From: Bacteroidaceae bacterium
GTDB lineage: Bacteria; Bacteroidota; Bacteroidia; Bacteroidales; Bacteroidaceae
Assembly: GCA_902362595.1 (NCBI GenBank)
Contig: CABIXF010000006.1
Location: 75,336 to 139,335 of the forward strand
DNA: 64,000 bases
Reading direction: 5' to 3'
Part shown: positions 44,147 to 53,685 of the stretch, in pieces
How positions within the stretch are numbered: position 1 is the stretch's first letter
Layout: each line of letters begins with the position of its first letter
The notes under the pieces: model-generated
Databases searched by the model: none
Seen by the model: the letters and a program-made list of their open reading frames with translations, nothing else
What the model was told of the DNA's origin: nothing
Translations under genes and position numbers: made by a program

Positions 44147-46132
44147 TTAGATAGGTTTATATTCTACAAAAGCTTCCATGGCTTCATAACAAGCCAATCC
44201 TAAGTGGTCATAAAGCGAAGCAGTTCCGCGGTTGCGGTCTTCACTTCTCTGCCAGAACAGACGTTCGTCATTACCCAGGAACGGAGCGCTTTCCATTTGC
44301 GACTGATGTTTCAGGATGGAATTGCGTTTTGCACGAAGTTCTTCCGGACTTAACGGTACAGCCATTTCGATGTTCTCGATTTCCCATTCAGCCCATGCAC
44401 CACGGTACATCCAGATGCGGCAGTCTTTCAGCCATTCAGCTCCTGCGTTCTTTTCCTCATCGATGGCAGCGAAGACAGCGTCTGTACATACACGGTGAGT
44501 ACCGTGCGGGTCAGCCAAGTCACCGGCTACGTAAATCTGATGAGGTTGCACTTCACGAAGCAGGTTCAGCACGATTTCCACGTCGGCTTCGCTAATCGGA
44601 TTCTTTTCAATTTTTCCTGTTTCATAGAACGGAAGATCCAGGAAGTGGCAGCGGTTGAGCGGGATTCGGTTGAACGTACAAGCCGTACGTGCTTCTCCAC
44701 GGCGGATAAGGCCCTTGATTGTCAGGATATCGCGTGTATCCATATCGCCTTCTTTCTTTGTAGAGAAGAACTGCTTGATTTCTGCATATTTGTCACTGAT
44801 TACCTTGTCTTCGCTGTTCTCAAACAGTTGGTTGAAACCGTTGATAAAGTGCATGAAGCGTACCACTTCTTCATCGCCTACGGCAATGTTGCCGGAAGTT
44901 TCGTAAGCTACGTGTACTTCATGCCCCTGTTGTACGAGACGGCGCAAAGTACCTCCCATGGAGATGACGTCATCGTCTGGGTGCGGGGAGAATACTACTA
45001 CCCGTTTCGGGAATGGTTTGGCGCGTTCCGGACGGTATGTATCGTCTGCATTCGGCTTTCCTCCCGGCCATCCGGTAATGGTGTGCTGCAGGTCGTTGAA
45101 CACTTTGATGTTGGCATTGTAGGCAGAGCCGTAGAGTGCCAGCAATTCGCTCAACCCATTTTCGTTATAATCTTTATTGGTCAGTTTTAGAATTGGTTTG
45201 TTGAGCGTGGTGCACAGCCATACGATGGCACTTCTTACTAGTTTGTCGTTCCATTCACAGCTGGTTACCAGCCACGGGCGCTGGATACGTGTCAGATGAG
45301 CGGCTGCAGCCAAGTCAATGCAGACAGATGTATTGGCATGGATTTGCAGGTAAGAAGCGGGTAAAGTGTCACTTACCTTGTCTTCTACCGCACTTCGGAT
45401 AATGTCGGCTTTATCTTCTCCCCATGCCAGTAGGTAAACTTTCCGTGCACTCAGAATGGTGTTAATTCCCATGGTGATGGAGCAGGGAGGCAGATTGTCT
45501 ACTCCGATGTTGTGTGCAGCTTCCGAACGGGAGGTTGCATCAATCAAAATCAGACGGGTAGTCGAGCTGGCGTGTGAGCCTGGTTCGTTCATACCGATAT
45601 TACCTTCCCGACCTACTCCCATGATGACAATGTCGATACCACCGAAAGTTTGGATGCGCTGTTCATACAAGCGGCAGTGTTCCGTAATGGCTTCCTGTGG
45701 AATTGTTCCGTCCATCGTAAAGATGTTTTGACGGTCGATGTCTATCTGTGAAAGGAAAAGCTTGTTCAGATGGTTGAAACTGCTTCCTGCACCTTCTGTC
45801 AAAGGGTAGTATTCGTATAGGTTGAAGAATACCACGTTGCGGAAGCTGACACCTTCGTCCTTGTGCTTGCGGATTAATTCGGCAAACAGCGGACGCAGGG
45901 AAGCTCCGGTACCTACGGCAATGGTGCAGAATTTACCTTCCCGTTGTCTGTCCTGTATTTTGGCTACGATTTCATTGGCGATTTGTACCACACCTTCTTC
46001 AATGGTTTCAAAAATGTGGGTAGGTATTTTTTCCAGTCGTGTCAGTACAGAACGTTCCACCGCGTTTTCAGGCCGATAGTATCGGGGAGATACGCGGTTC
46101 AGTGAGATTTGAGAGCTAAGATTGGTTCTCAT
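44147..46132 (-). CDS. NagB-like isomerase/deaminase fused to a PIG-L deacetylase
   Basis: A 661-residue two-domain cytoplasmic protein. Residues about 30-310 resemble glucosamine-6-phosphate deaminase (CTIAVGTGASLRPLFAELIR, VVFFNLYEYYPL, IDIVIMGVGREGNIGMNEPG), but NLYEYYPL replaces the usual NMDEYVGL and GREGNIGMNEPG replaces [12 protein letters not shown], so deaminase chemistry may be altered. Residues about 370-640 form a PIG-L/LmbE deacetylase with the zinc motif FSPHPDDDVISMGG near residue 380 and DPHGTHRVCTDAV later. The pair suggests coupled deacetylation and handling of an N-acetyl amino sugar. It follows nagB by 11 bp. Proteins of this layout are widespread in Bacteroides. Confidence 0.9.
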   Translation of the reverse strand: MRTNLSSQISLNRVSPRYYRPENAVERSVLTRLEKIPTHIFETIEEGVVQIANEIVAKIQDRQREGKFCTIAVGTGASLRPLFAELIRKHKDEGVSFRNVVFFNLYEYYPLTEGAGSSFNHLNKLFLSQIDIDRQNIFTMDGTIPQEAITEHCRLYEQRIQTFGGIDIVIMGVGREGNIGMNEPGSHASSTTRLILIDATSRSEAAHNIGVDNLPPCSITMGINTILSARKVYLLAWGEDKADIIRSAVEDKVSDTLPASYLQIHANTSVCIDLAAAAHLTRIQRPWLVTSCEWNDKLVRSAIVWLCTTLNKPILKLTNKDYNENGLSELLALYGSAYNANIKVFNDLQHTITGWPGGKPNADDTYRPERAKPFPKRVVVFSPHPDDDVISMGGTLRRLVQQGHEVHVAYETSGNIAVGDEEVVRFMHFINGFNQLFENSEDKVISDKYAEIKQFFSTKKEGDMDTRDILTIKGLIRRGEARTACTFNRIPLNRCHFLDLPFYETGKIEKNPISEADVEIVLNLLREVQPHQIYVAGDLADPHGTHRVCTDAVFAAIDEEKNAGAEWLKDCRIWMYRGAWAEWEIENIEMAVPLSPEELRAKRNSILKHQSQMESAPFLGNDERLFWQRSEDRNRGTASLYDHLGLACYEAMEAFVEYKPI

Positions 46133-46143
46133 GTTTCAACGGA

Positions 46144-46935
46144 TTAAAGATTGTTTTTTTCGATGTCTTTAAAGTATTTGTAAGTGCCGACTTTCAGTTC
46201 ATCGGTAGCAGCTTCGTCGCATACGATGATGCCGTGCTGGTGCATCTGCAATGCGCTGATTGTCCACATCTGTGTGATTCCTCCTTCTACGGCATGTTGC
46301 AAGGCACGTGCCTTGTTGTGTCCGTTACAGATAATCAACACTTCCTTGGCAGAAAGTACGGTACCTACTCCTACGGTCAAGGCTGTTTTAGGCACTTTGT
46401 TTACGTCGTTTTCAAAGAAACGAGAGTTGGCAATGATGGTGTCGGTAGTCAGTGTTTTCACACGAGTGCGTGAGCTCAGTGAAGAACCCGGTTCGTTGAA
46501 TGCGATGTGACCGTCAGGACCGATACCTCCCAGGAACAAGTCGATGCCGCCGAACTTTTCAATTTCTTTTTCATAATTGGCACATTCTGCTTCCAAATCG
46601 GCTGCATTTCCGTTCAGGATGTGGATGTTCTCCTTGCAGATGTCAATGTGGTTGAAGAAATTGTTGAACATGAAAGAATGGTAGCTTTCCGGGTGAGATT
46701 CTGGAAGTCCTACGTATTCATCCATATTGAAGGTCACTACGTTTTTGAAAGACACCACTCCTTTTTTGTTCAATTCAATCAAGGCTTTATACATTCCCAG
46801 TGGGGAAGAACCCGTGGGAAGTCCTAATACAAACGGCTTTTCTTTTGTAGGGTTAGCTGCGTTGATTTTCTTTGCAACATAATTTGCTGCCCAGCTGGAC
46901 AGAGCACTGTAATCAGGTTCAATGATTAGTCTCAT
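46144..46935 (-). CDS. nagB: Glucosamine-6-phosphate deaminase
   Basis: A 263-residue cytoplasmic enzyme that converts glucosamine-6-phosphate to fructose-6-phosphate and ammonia, the last step of N-acetylglucosamine use. All hallmark residues are present: [17 protein letters not shown] (phosphate site), [10 protein letters not shown] with the catalytic Asp, [18 protein letters not shown] with the Asp-x-His and Glu, and the lid region STRTRV-like SSRTRVKTL. Length equals the E. coli enzyme. It is the first gene of the pair with the NagB/PIG-L fusion and is divergent from a ROK regulator, the classical nag arrangement. Confidence 0.97.
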   Translation of the reverse strand: MRLIIEPDYSALSSWAANYVAKKINAANPTKEKPFVLGLPTGSSPLGMYKALIELNKKGVVSFKNVVTFNMDEYVGLPESHPESYHSFMFNNFFNHIDICKENIHILNGNAADLEAECANYEKEIEKFGGIDLFLGGIGPDGHIAFNEPGSSLSSRTRVKTLTTDTIIANSRFFENDVNKVPKTALTVGVGTVLSAKEVLIICNGHNKARALQHAVEGGITQMWTISALQMHQHGIIVCDEAATDELKVGTYKYFKDIEKNNL

Positions 46936-47005
46936 GGTGGTTAGAATTTTGAATATTGAAATTTATTTTTAACTGTTTTCTTTGATTAAAATCGTCTTAC
47001 TCCTG

Positions 47006-47037
47006 CAAATATATCAAAGCTTACTCAGAAAGGCAAA
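47006..47037 (-). promoter_or_regulatory. Promoter of the nagB operon
   Basis: On the minus strand TTTG (47037-47034), 20-nt spacer and TATATTTG (47013-47006), a full consensus match, about 70 nt before the nagB ATG. Confidence 0.75.
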
Positions 47038-47081
47038 TAAAAAAATAGATTTTTTATGCATGAGTTTTTAAAGAAAAATTC

Positions 47082-47096
47082 TACATTTGTAAATGT
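47082..47096 (+). promoter_or_regulatory. -7 box of the ROK gene overlapped by a perfect dyad (operator candidate)
   Basis: TACATTTG (47082-47089) is a -7 box for the ROK gene. It lies within the perfect inverted repeat ACATTT-GT-AAATGT (47083-47096), 20 nt before the ATG. A regulator bound there would block the promoter, so this is a candidate autoregulatory operator of the ROK protein. Confidence 0.5.
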
Positions 47097-47116
47097 TTCT
47101 ATAAAAAATAACGAAT

Positions 47117-48322
47117 ATGGGTCAGACTCTATTGACGAATATACAGAAAGGCGTTAAAAGTGCGCTCGTAAAGCAGCGTATCATTACACATTTGATTTAT
47201 GCAGGCAGCACCACGATTACAGATTTATCTAAATCAATGGGCCTAAGTGTTCCTACCGTGACGAAGTTTGTGGATGAAATGTGTAGGGAGGGATACGTGA
47301 ACGATTGTGGAAAACTGGAAACCAGCGGAGGGCGTCATCCAAGTTTGTATGGATTGAATTCGGATTCTGCTTATTTTATAGGAGTGGCTTTGGCAGTGCA
47401 GTCTTTAAGCTTGGGAGCCATTAATTTTAAGGGGGATGTGTTGCAGACTAAGATGGAAATTCCGTTTAAGTTGGAGAATACACCGGAATGTCTGGAGCGT
47501 ATTTGCCGGGAAATAGAAACATTTATTGATGAACTCCCTTGTGATAAGTCAAAAATATTGAATATCTGTATCGGCATGACGGGACGTGTCAATCCGGAAA
47601 CAGGATGCAGCTATACCCATCTGACGTTTGGTGACAAGCCACTGGCTGAAATGTTCACAGAAAGACTGGGCATTAATGTCTGCATTGATAATGACAGCCG
47701 TGCCATGGCATACGGGGAGTTCATTACGCGTCCGGAAAAGTGTCCGAAAAATCTTATCTTTGTCAATGTGAACTGGGGGTTGGGGTTGGCTATCATCATC
47801 GATGGCAAACTCTATTCTGGAATGTCTGGATTTGCAGGTGAATTTGGACACAACTATGGATATGACAATCAGCAGATTTGTTATTGTGGAAAGAAAGGAT
47901 GTATCGAGACAGAAGTTTCTTGTTCGGCATTGTATCGTAAGTTTATAGCCCGTCTCCGTCAGGGAGAAAATTCCATTTTGCTGAAGGAAAAATCTATCGA
48001 TGAAATTACTTTGGCGGATATTATTTCTGCGGTCCGTCGGGAGGATGTATTGGCTATTGAACTGGTGGAAGAGATTGGAGCAAAACTGGGACGTCACATT
48101 GGCGATTTAATCAATGTATTCAATCCGGAACAAGTGATTATTGGTGGTGAATTCTCTAAAGTAGGTGAATATTTGCTTCCGCCGGTCATTTCGGCTGTCC
48201 GAAAATATACACTGAATCTGATGTATAAGGATTCAGACATCGTATTGTCTGAGCTGAAGGAGAAGGCCAATGTAATCGGTTCTTCTTTGCTGTCGAGAAG
48301 TAAATTGTTTGCGTTGGAATAA
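47117..48322 (+). CDS. ROK-family transcriptional regulator (NagC/Mlc-like)
   Basis: A 401-residue protein with an N-terminal winged HTH (about residues 18-75: LIYAGSTTITDLSKSMGLSV, PTVTKFVDEM, GYVNDCGKLETSGGRHP) and a ROK sugar-kinase fold (about 85-395). It keeps the ROK zinc site (CYCGKKGCIETEVS near 254), the VNVNWGLGLAIIIDG phosphate loop and the IDNDSRAMAYGE segment. The divergent position next to nagB suggests that it represses the amino-sugar genes until an amino-sugar phosphate binds. That assignment rests on synteny and family knowledge. Confidence 0.93.
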   Translation: MGQTLLTNIQKGVKSALVKQRIITHLIYAGSTTITDLSKSMGLSVPTVTKFVDEMCREGYVNDCGKLETSGGRHPSLYGLNSDSAYFIGVALAVQSLSLGAINFKGDVLQTKMEIPFKLENTPECLERICREIETFIDELPCDKSKILNICIGMTGRVNPETGCSYTHLTFGDKPLAEMFTERLGINVCIDNDSRAMAYGEFITRPEKCPKNLIFVNVNWGLGLAIIIDGKLYSGMSGFAGEFGHNYGYDNQQICYCGKKGCIETEVSCSALYRKFIARLRQGENSILLKEKSIDEITLADIISAVRREDVLAIELVEEIGAKLGRHIGDLINVFNPEQVIIGGEFSKVGEYLLPPVISAVRKYTLNLMYKDSDIVLSELKEKANVIGSSLLSRSKLFALE

Positions 48323-48347
48323 TATAAAGTATTTGGATAATATAATA

Positions 48348-48401
48348 ATCCACGGAAAGAGAAGTAGGCATGTCGGTACGACTCTTTTCGTGGATTTTTT
48401 T
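48348..48401 (+). terminator. Terminator of the ROK gene
   Basis: ATCCACGGAAAGAG pairs with CTCTTTTCGTGGAT (14 bp, one G-U) around a 20-nt loop, followed by TTTTTTG. It lies between convergent genes and mainly serves the plus strand. Confidence 0.85.
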
Positions 48402-48402
48402 G

Positions 48403-49143
48403 TTATAGGGAAATTGTTTGTAGACCTTGGTAAAACGCTTCCCAGTTTTCATTGAAGGACTGCATGGAGGGGAAAAGCAGATTGGCTCCTTCTTGCAGGA
48501 GTACTTCATTTGGAAGGGGGCCTGTATTCAAGGCTACGGTAAATATTCCAGCTGCTACTCCGGCACGTACGCCGAGCGGGGCATTTTCGATGACAATTGC
48601 TTCATTTGCTTTGATTCCAGCTTTTTGTAAGGCCATCAGATAGGGTTCAGGGTTGGGCTTTCCGTATTTTACATCAAAAGCTGTAACCATCAGCTCACGG
48701 TGGAAAATATCCGGGAAGTAGTGATTCAGTTTGTCCAATAAGGAATGTTGTCCGGAGCCGGTCACTACCATGGGAATAAGTCCGGTTGCCTTGATCTTAT
48801 TCAGTACTTCGAGGGCCCCGGGCATGGGAGTTGCTTTAGGTAGACTGTTAAACAAATCACTTTTCGTTTGGTAGATGTTTTTGATTTCTTCTTCAGAAGC
48901 TTCATAACCTCTTTCCCGTTGGCTGACAATATTAATGGTGGAAGCACCCGTTCGGCCTTCGTGTAGATAGGCCTCTTCTCTGCTCAGGTTCATGCCGTAT
49001 TGTTTCATAGCTTCATGCCAAGCTGTGGCATGGTTTTTCATGGAATCGAACAGCACGCCGTCCATATCGAACAAGACGGCTTTCAAGTTGATTTGTGTAA
49101 AATGATGGGTAGTGAGATATTGATGGATTTCTTGTTGAAACAT
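48403..49143 (-). CDS. HAD-superfamily hydrolase, beta-phosphoglucomutase-like
   Basis: A 246-residue cytoplasmic phosphatase or phosphomutase. Motif I is VLFDMDGVLFDSM (nucleophile and acid/base Asp), motif II MVVTGSG, motif III Lys in VKYGKPNPEPYL, and motif IV IENAPLGVRAG. A helical cap between motifs I and II (about 35-100) places it in subclass IA with beta-phosphoglucomutase and sugar-phosphate phosphatases. The first 19 residues (MFQQEIHQYLTTHHFTQIN) precede the HAD core; an internal start nearer LKAVLFDMDG is not available as ATG. The true substrate cannot be inferred. It stands alone, between the ROK terminator and the hairpin at 49166. Confidence 0.9.
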   Translation of the reverse strand: MFQQEIHQYLTTHHFTQINLKAVLFDMDGVLFDSMKNHATAWHEAMKQYGMNLSREEAYLHEGRTGASTINIVSQRERGYEASEEEIKNIYQTKSDLFNSLPKATPMPGALEVLNKIKATGLIPMVVTGSGQHSLLDKLNHYFPDIFHRELMVTAFDVKYGKPNPEPYLMALQKAGIKANEAIVIENAPLGVRAGVAAGIFTVALNTGPLPNEVLLQEGANLLFPSMQSFNENWEAFYQGLQTISL

Positions 49144-49165
49144 GGTGATACATTTTTATAATATT

Positions 49166-49241
49166 CAGGCACGCATTACATGAATGCAATTCCTTACCTT
49201 GATAAATAATCAGGAAGGTGTTTTCATGTAATTCGTGCCTG
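49166..49241. other. 76-nt long hairpin between pgi and the HAD gene
   Basis: CAGGCACG-c-ATTACATGAA pairs with TTCATGTAAT-t-CGTGCCTG: 18 paired bases with a single internal mismatch, and CCTT/AAGG pairing possible in the loop. It lies about 30 nt beyond the pgi stop on the minus strand. The T-run after it is poor (GAATATTATAAAAATG), so it may stop transcription weakly or protect the pgi mRNA 3' end. The rest of the 128-bp gap is featureless. Confidence 0.65.
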
Positions 49242-49271
49242 TAAATGCAACAACGGAGTAACCGTCTTGTC

Positions 49272-50621
49272 TTATTTCTTCAGACGAGCCTGGATTGCTT
49301 CTGATTCTTTTTCGTATCCCGGTTTGTTCAGAAGAGCGAACATATTCTTTTTGTAGGCTTCTACACCTGGTTGGTTAAACGGATTTACTTCGAGCAGGTA
49401 ACCGCTGATTCCACAAGCCTTTTCAAAGAAGTAGATAAGCTGTCCGAGATAGTATTCGTTCAATGAAGGCACGCTGACACGCAAGTTAGGAACGCCTCCG
49501 TCTACGTGGGCAAGCTGAGTACCCAGTTCGGCCATCTTGTTGACTTCGTCGATACGTTTTCCGGCCAGGAAGTTCAAGCCATCCAAGTTTTCTTCGTCGC
49601 TTGGGAAGTGGAGTTCGTGACTCGGAGTCTCAATAGAAACGACCGTTTCGAAGATAGTACGTTCACCTTGCTGAATCCATTGTCCCATGGAGTGCAAGTC
49701 GGTAGAGAAATCTACTGAGCTAGGATAGATACCTTTGTGGTCTTTTCCTTCAGATTCACCGTACAGCTGTTTCCACCATTCCATGAAATAGTGCAGTTTG
49801 GGCTGGAAGTTGACCAGAATTTCAATTTTCTTTCCGCTCTGGTACAATTCGTTACGAGTGGCAGCATACAAAGCAGCCGGGTTCTCGTACATATTTTCGT
49901 TGGCGCATACTTTTTCCATTTCGCAAGCACCGGCTACCAGCTGGTCGATATCGATTCCTGCAACTGCTATCGGAAGCAAACCTACCGGAGTCAGAACAGA
50001 AAAACGTCCGCCTACGTTGTCAGGGATGATGAATGATTTGTATCCTTCCTTGTCGGCTGTGACACGGGCTGCACCTTTCTTTGCATCAGTAACTGCTACG
50101 ATGACTTTGCGGGCCATTTCCTTGCCTCTCTGATCTTCACACTGTTTTTTCAGCAGACGGAAAGCCAAGGCTGTCTCTGTAGTGGTTCCTGATTTAGATA
50201 TGTTGATGACACCGAATTTTTTGTCTTTCAGGTATTCAGTCAGTTCAAACAGATAATCTTCGCTGATGTTGTGTCCGGCAAAGATGATAGTCGGATGTCC
50301 GGCTTTCTTTTCTTGCAACCAGGCAAAGCTGTTTGACATGGCTTCAATGACCGCGCGTGCACCCAAGTAACTTCCTCCGATACCTGCTACAACTACTACT
50401 TCGCAGTTTTCGCGAAGAGTTTGTGCGGTAGCTTTCAGGTCGTTCAAATGTTCCTTAGTGATGGAAGACGGTAAGTGCAACCAGCCCAAAAAGTCATTTC
50501 CCAAGCCTGTACCTTTTTCCAGTGTTTCCATACAAGCTTTTACTTTCGGTTCATAAGAAGCCAATTTTTCTTTGGAGATAAAATCCAAAGTCTTTTCCAC
50601 GTTTAGTTTAATGTTTTCCAT
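49272..50621 (-). CDS. pgi: Glucose-6-phosphate isomerase
   Basis: A 449-residue cytoplasmic enzyme interconverting glucose-6-phosphate and fructose-6-phosphate. It is the short bacterial form. Visible motifs are [39 protein letters not shown] (phosphate-binding Ser-Lys-Ser-Gly-Thr-Thr), [19 protein letters not shown] and the C-terminal helix with [19 protein letters not shown]. It follows gpsA by 14 bp and, through it, lysS, so it is probably the last gene of a lysS-gpsA-pgi transcript. Confidence 0.97.
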   Translation of the reverse strand: MENIKLNVEKTLDFISKEKLASYEPKVKACMETLEKGTGLGNDFLGWLHLPSSITKEHLNDLKATAQTLRENCEVVVVAGIGGSYLGARAVIEAMSNSFAWLQEKKAGHPTIIFAGHNISEDYLFELTEYLKDKKFGVINISKSGTTTETALAFRLLKKQCEDQRGKEMARKVIVAVTDAKKGAARVTADKEGYKSFIIPDNVGGRFSVLTPVGLLPIAVAGIDIDQLVAGACEMEKVCANENMYENPAALYAATRNELYQSGKKIEILVNFQPKLHYFMEWWKQLYGESEGKDHKGIYPSSVDFSTDLHSMGQWIQQGERTIFETVVSIETPSHELHFPSDEENLDGLNFLAGKRIDEVNKMAELGTQLAHVDGGVPNLRVSVPSLNEYYLGQLIYFFEKACGISGYLLEVNPFNQPGVEAYKKNMFALLNKPGYEKESEAIQARLKK

Positions 50622-50635
50622 AACTGTTTCTAATT

Positions 50636-51631
50636 TTATCTAAATGAGTCAGTTAATAATTTGATTTCTATCATTGGGGATATTCGTTCATAAAGGATGT
50701 TGTAGACGGCATCTACAATCGGCATGTTCACGTGCAAGTGTTTGTTGAGTTCCTTGATACACTTGGTGCCGTAGTATCCTTCTGCAATCATTTCCATTTC
50801 AATCTGTGCACTTTTTACGGAGTATCCTTTTCCAATCATGGTGCCAAATACCCGGTTACGGCTGAAGTTGGAATAAGAGGTCACGAGAAGGTCACCTAGA
50901 TAGGCAGAGTCATTGGTGCAACGGTTTACGGGATGAACGGTATCTAGAAAACGGTTCATTTCCTGCAGTGCATTCGAAACCAGTACGGCTTGGAAGTTAT
51001 CTCCATATTTCAGACCACTACAGATTCCGGCTGCGATGGCGTACACATTTTTCAGGACGGAGGCATATTCAATGCCGGCTACGTCAGTGTTGACTGAAGT
51101 TTTGATATAGTGTCCGGCCAATTGTTTAGCAAACATCTTGGCTTTTTCTATGTCTTTGCATCCTACGGTAAGATAGGATAATCGTTCCAATGCTACTTCT
51201 TCCGCGTGACATGGACCTGCCAGCACGGCGATGTTATTTTCGGGTACATCATACATTTTGTGGAAGTAATCTGAAACAATCAGGTTCTCGTCCGGAACAA
51301 TACCTTTGATGGCGGTTACGATGAATTTATCCTTCAGCTTGGTCTTTAGCTTTTTGAGGTGACTTTTCAGATACGGTGAAGGGGTGACAAAAATCAGGGT
51401 ATCCGATTCTTTGACCACCTTATTGATGTCTGATGAAAAGTTGATACACTTCATATCAAAGCGTACACTTGTCAGATAGGCCGGATTATGTCCCAGACGT
51501 TTGAATTCTTCAATCCGATCGTCACGGCGCATATACCAGTTTATGGATTCAGCTTGGGTCAATATAATTTTTGCAATAGCAGTGGCCCAGCTTCCTCCCC
51601 CCATGATCGCTATTTTTCCGGGTAATTTCAT
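50636..51631 (-). CDS. gpsA: NAD(P)H-dependent glycerol-3-phosphate dehydrogenase
   Basis: A 331-residue cytoplasmic enzyme that makes sn-glycerol-3-phosphate from dihydroxyacetone phosphate for phospholipid synthesis. The start at 51631 ([15 protein letters not shown]) gives the usual N-terminal Rossmann fold; the frame upstream of it is not family-like. Motifs: [58 protein letters not shown] with the active-site region, and [25 protein letters not shown] containing the catalytic Lys. It lies 76 bp downstream of lysS. Confidence 0.97.
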   Translation of the reverse strand: MKLPGKIAIMGGGSWATAIAKIILTQAESINWYMRRDDRIEEFKRLGHNPAYLTSVRFDMKCINFSSDINKVVKESDTLIFVTPSPYLKSHLKKLKTKLKDKFIVTAIKGIVPDENLIVSDYFHKMYDVPENNIAVLAGPCHAEEVALERLSYLTVGCKDIEKAKMFAKQLAGHYIKTSVNTDVAGIEYASVLKNVYAIAAGICSGLKYGDNFQAVLVSNALQEMNRFLDTVHPVNRCTNDSAYLGDLLVTSYSNFSRNRVFGTMIGKGYSVKSAQIEMEMIAEGYYGTKCIKELNKHLHVNMPIVDAVYNILYERISPMIEIKLLTDSFR

Positions 51632-51707
51632 ACTCTTATCTCTTAATGAAAAAGCAGAATATGAAGAGTGAAGTCCATTCATTCACCCTTCATATACCTT
51701 CCTTCAT

Positions 51708-53435
51708 TTATTTAATCTTTTCTATCCAGCCCGCCACTTCGTCTACTGTCGGGTTCTTCAGCTCCAGTTTGTATTTTTTATTGATACCGCAGATATCCTG
51801 ATGGAGCTTTTGAGGATTGACATCTTTCATGTCATTTACCAGATTGTATCCGGCTTTCTGGAGAACTGGTACCCATTCTTCTGTTACACCCAGTTCCATG
51901 AACTTGGCCGGTGCATCTTTCGGGATGACTTTTTCCGGACGCATCTGTGGGAAGAACAATACTTCCTGGATGGTGTTCTGTCCGGTCATCAGCATGACCA
52001 GACGGTCCACACCAATACCCATACCTGAAGTAGGAGGCATGCCGTATTCCAAGGCACGCACAAAGTCCTTGTCAATAATCATGGCTTCGTCGTCTCCCTT
52101 TTCGCTCAGGCGCATCTGTTCCTCGAAACGTTCCAGCTGGTCAATTGGGTCGTTCAGCTCTGAATAAGCGTTGCAAAGTTCCTTTCCGTTCACCATCAGT
52201 TCGAAGCGTTCGGTCAGGTCCGGATTGTTGCGGTGCTTCTTGGTCAGCGGAGACATTTCAATCGGATAGTCGGTGATGAACGTCGGCTGGATGTAGTTGC
52301 CTTCACAGAATTCTCCGAAAATTTCGTCAATCAGCTTGCCTTTACCCATGGTCTCGTCGATTTCCATGTTCAGCTTCTGGCATACTTCCCGAATCTGTTC
52401 CTCGCTCATGCCTGTCAGGTCGTATCCGGTGAATTCTTTGATAGAATCCAGCATGGTGACGCGCTTGAACGGAGCTTTGAAACTGATCACATTGTCACCA
52501 ATCTTGACTTCTGTGGTACCGTTTACGTCCATGCAGATTTTCTCGAGCATGTTTTCCGTAAACTTCATCATCCAGTTGTAATCCTTGTAGGCCACGTAGA
52601 TTTCCATACAAGTGAATTCCGGGTTGTGCGTACGGTCCATACCTTCGTTACGGAAGTTCTTTCCAATTTCGTACACTCCTTCAAAACCACCCACAATCAG
52701 TCGTTTCAGATACAGCTCACTGGCAATACGCATGTACAAAGGAATGTCCAGTGCATTGTGGTGAGTGATAAACGGACGTGCGGTAGCACCTCCCGGAATA
52801 GACTGAAGAATCGGAGTTTCCACTTCCACATAACCTTTGGAATTGAAATACTCTCTCATGGAATTATAAATCTTGCTACGTTTCAAGAAAATATCTTTTA
52901 CTCCGTCGTTGACTACCAAGTCCACATAGCGTTGGCGGTAGCGGAGTTCAGGGTCTTCAAATTTATCGTATGCCACTCCGTCTTTGTATTTTACAATCGG
53001 AAGTGGACGGATTGATTTAGACAACACGGTCAGTTTCTGTGCATGGATAGAAACTTCACCAGTCTGTGTGCGGAATACGAAACCTTCGATTCCGATGAAG
53101 TCACCTAAATCCAGCAAACGTTTGAAAACGACATTGTATAAATCCTTGTTTTCATCCGGGCAGATGTCGTCACGGGTTATATATACTTGAATACGACCTT
53201 TGGAGTCTTGTAATTCGATGAAGGATGCCTTACCCATCACACGGCGAGACATGATACGTCCTGCCACAGATACTTTGCGGGGTTCTGCATCGTCTTTGAA
53301 TTCGGCTTTTATGTCAGTCGAAAAAGCGTTGGTTACATACTCGGCAGCAGGGTACGGATCAATCCCCATTGCTCTCAATTCGTTCAGGCTGTTGCGTCTG
53401 ATAATTTCCTGTTCGCTTAATTCTAATACGTTCAT
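51708..53435 (-). CDS. lysS: Lysyl-tRNA synthetase, class II, with C-terminal extension
   Basis: A 575-residue enzyme that charges tRNA-Lys. An OB-fold anticodon-binding domain (about 55-170: [20 protein letters not shown]) is followed by the class II core: motif 1 in [20 protein letters not shown], motif 2 [20 protein letters not shown], motif 3 [15 protein letters not shown]. After motif 3 the E. coli enzyme ends quickly, but here about 75 further residues follow ([52 protein letters not shown]), a helical tail that may help bind tRNA. From memory such a tail occurs in other Bacteroidetes LysRS. First gene of the lysS-gpsA-pgi group. Confidence 0.97.
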   Translation of the reverse strand: MNVLELSEQEIIRRNSLNELRAMGIDPYPAAEYVTNAFSTDIKAEFKDDAEPRKVSVAGRIMSRRVMGKASFIELQDSKGRIQVYITRDDICPDENKDLYNVVFKRLLDLGDFIGIEGFVFRTQTGEVSIHAQKLTVLSKSIRPLPIVKYKDGVAYDKFEDPELRYRQRYVDLVVNDGVKDIFLKRSKIYNSMREYFNSKGYVEVETPILQSIPGGATARPFITHHNALDIPLYMRIASELYLKRLIVGGFEGVYEIGKNFRNEGMDRTHNPEFTCMEIYVAYKDYNWMMKFTENMLEKICMDVNGTTEVKIGDNVISFKAPFKRVTMLDSIKEFTGYDLTGMSEEQIREVCQKLNMEIDETMGKGKLIDEIFGEFCEGNYIQPTFITDYPIEMSPLTKKHRNNPDLTERFELMVNGKELCNAYSELNDPIDQLERFEEQMRLSEKGDDEAMIIDKDFVRALEYGMPPTSGMGIGVDRLVMLMTGQNTIQEVLFFPQMRPEKVIPKDAPAKFMELGVTEEWVPVLQKAGYNLVNDMKDVNPQKLHQDICGINKKYKLELKNPTVDEVAGWIEKIK

Positions 53436-53463
53436 TTGTTAGTATATTAACTCATTTTGGCTA

Positions 53464-53471
53464 CAAAAATA
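53464..53471 (-). promoter_or_regulatory. Possible -7 box of lysS
   Basis: TATTTTTG on the minus strand 29 nt before the ATG, with no clear -33 partner. It shares the 241-250 bp divergent gap with the promoter at 53632-53662. Confidence 0.4.
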
Positions 53472-53631
53472 AAAAACATTTTGCAAACTACCTCTATTTA
53501 TAAGAATCTTTTAGGATAAAAACCCTGATAATAGAAGAGTTATTAAAGTATTCTTTACAAACTGTCTGCTTGAAATCTATATTTCAAATATGTACATTTA
53601 CCTGTGAACTTAAAGTATTTTGATACTAAAA

Positions 53632-53662
53632 TTTGCTTTATGTGATTAAATTGTTACCTTTG
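53632..53662 (+). promoter_or_regulatory. Promoter of the arylacetate/aromatic amino acid operon
   Basis: TTTG (53632-53635), 19-nt spacer, TACCTTTG (53655-53662), a complete consensus match. Predicted transcription start near 53669. Confidence 0.78.
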
Positions 53663-53685
53663 GGCGTTTCTAATAAATGAAAAGC

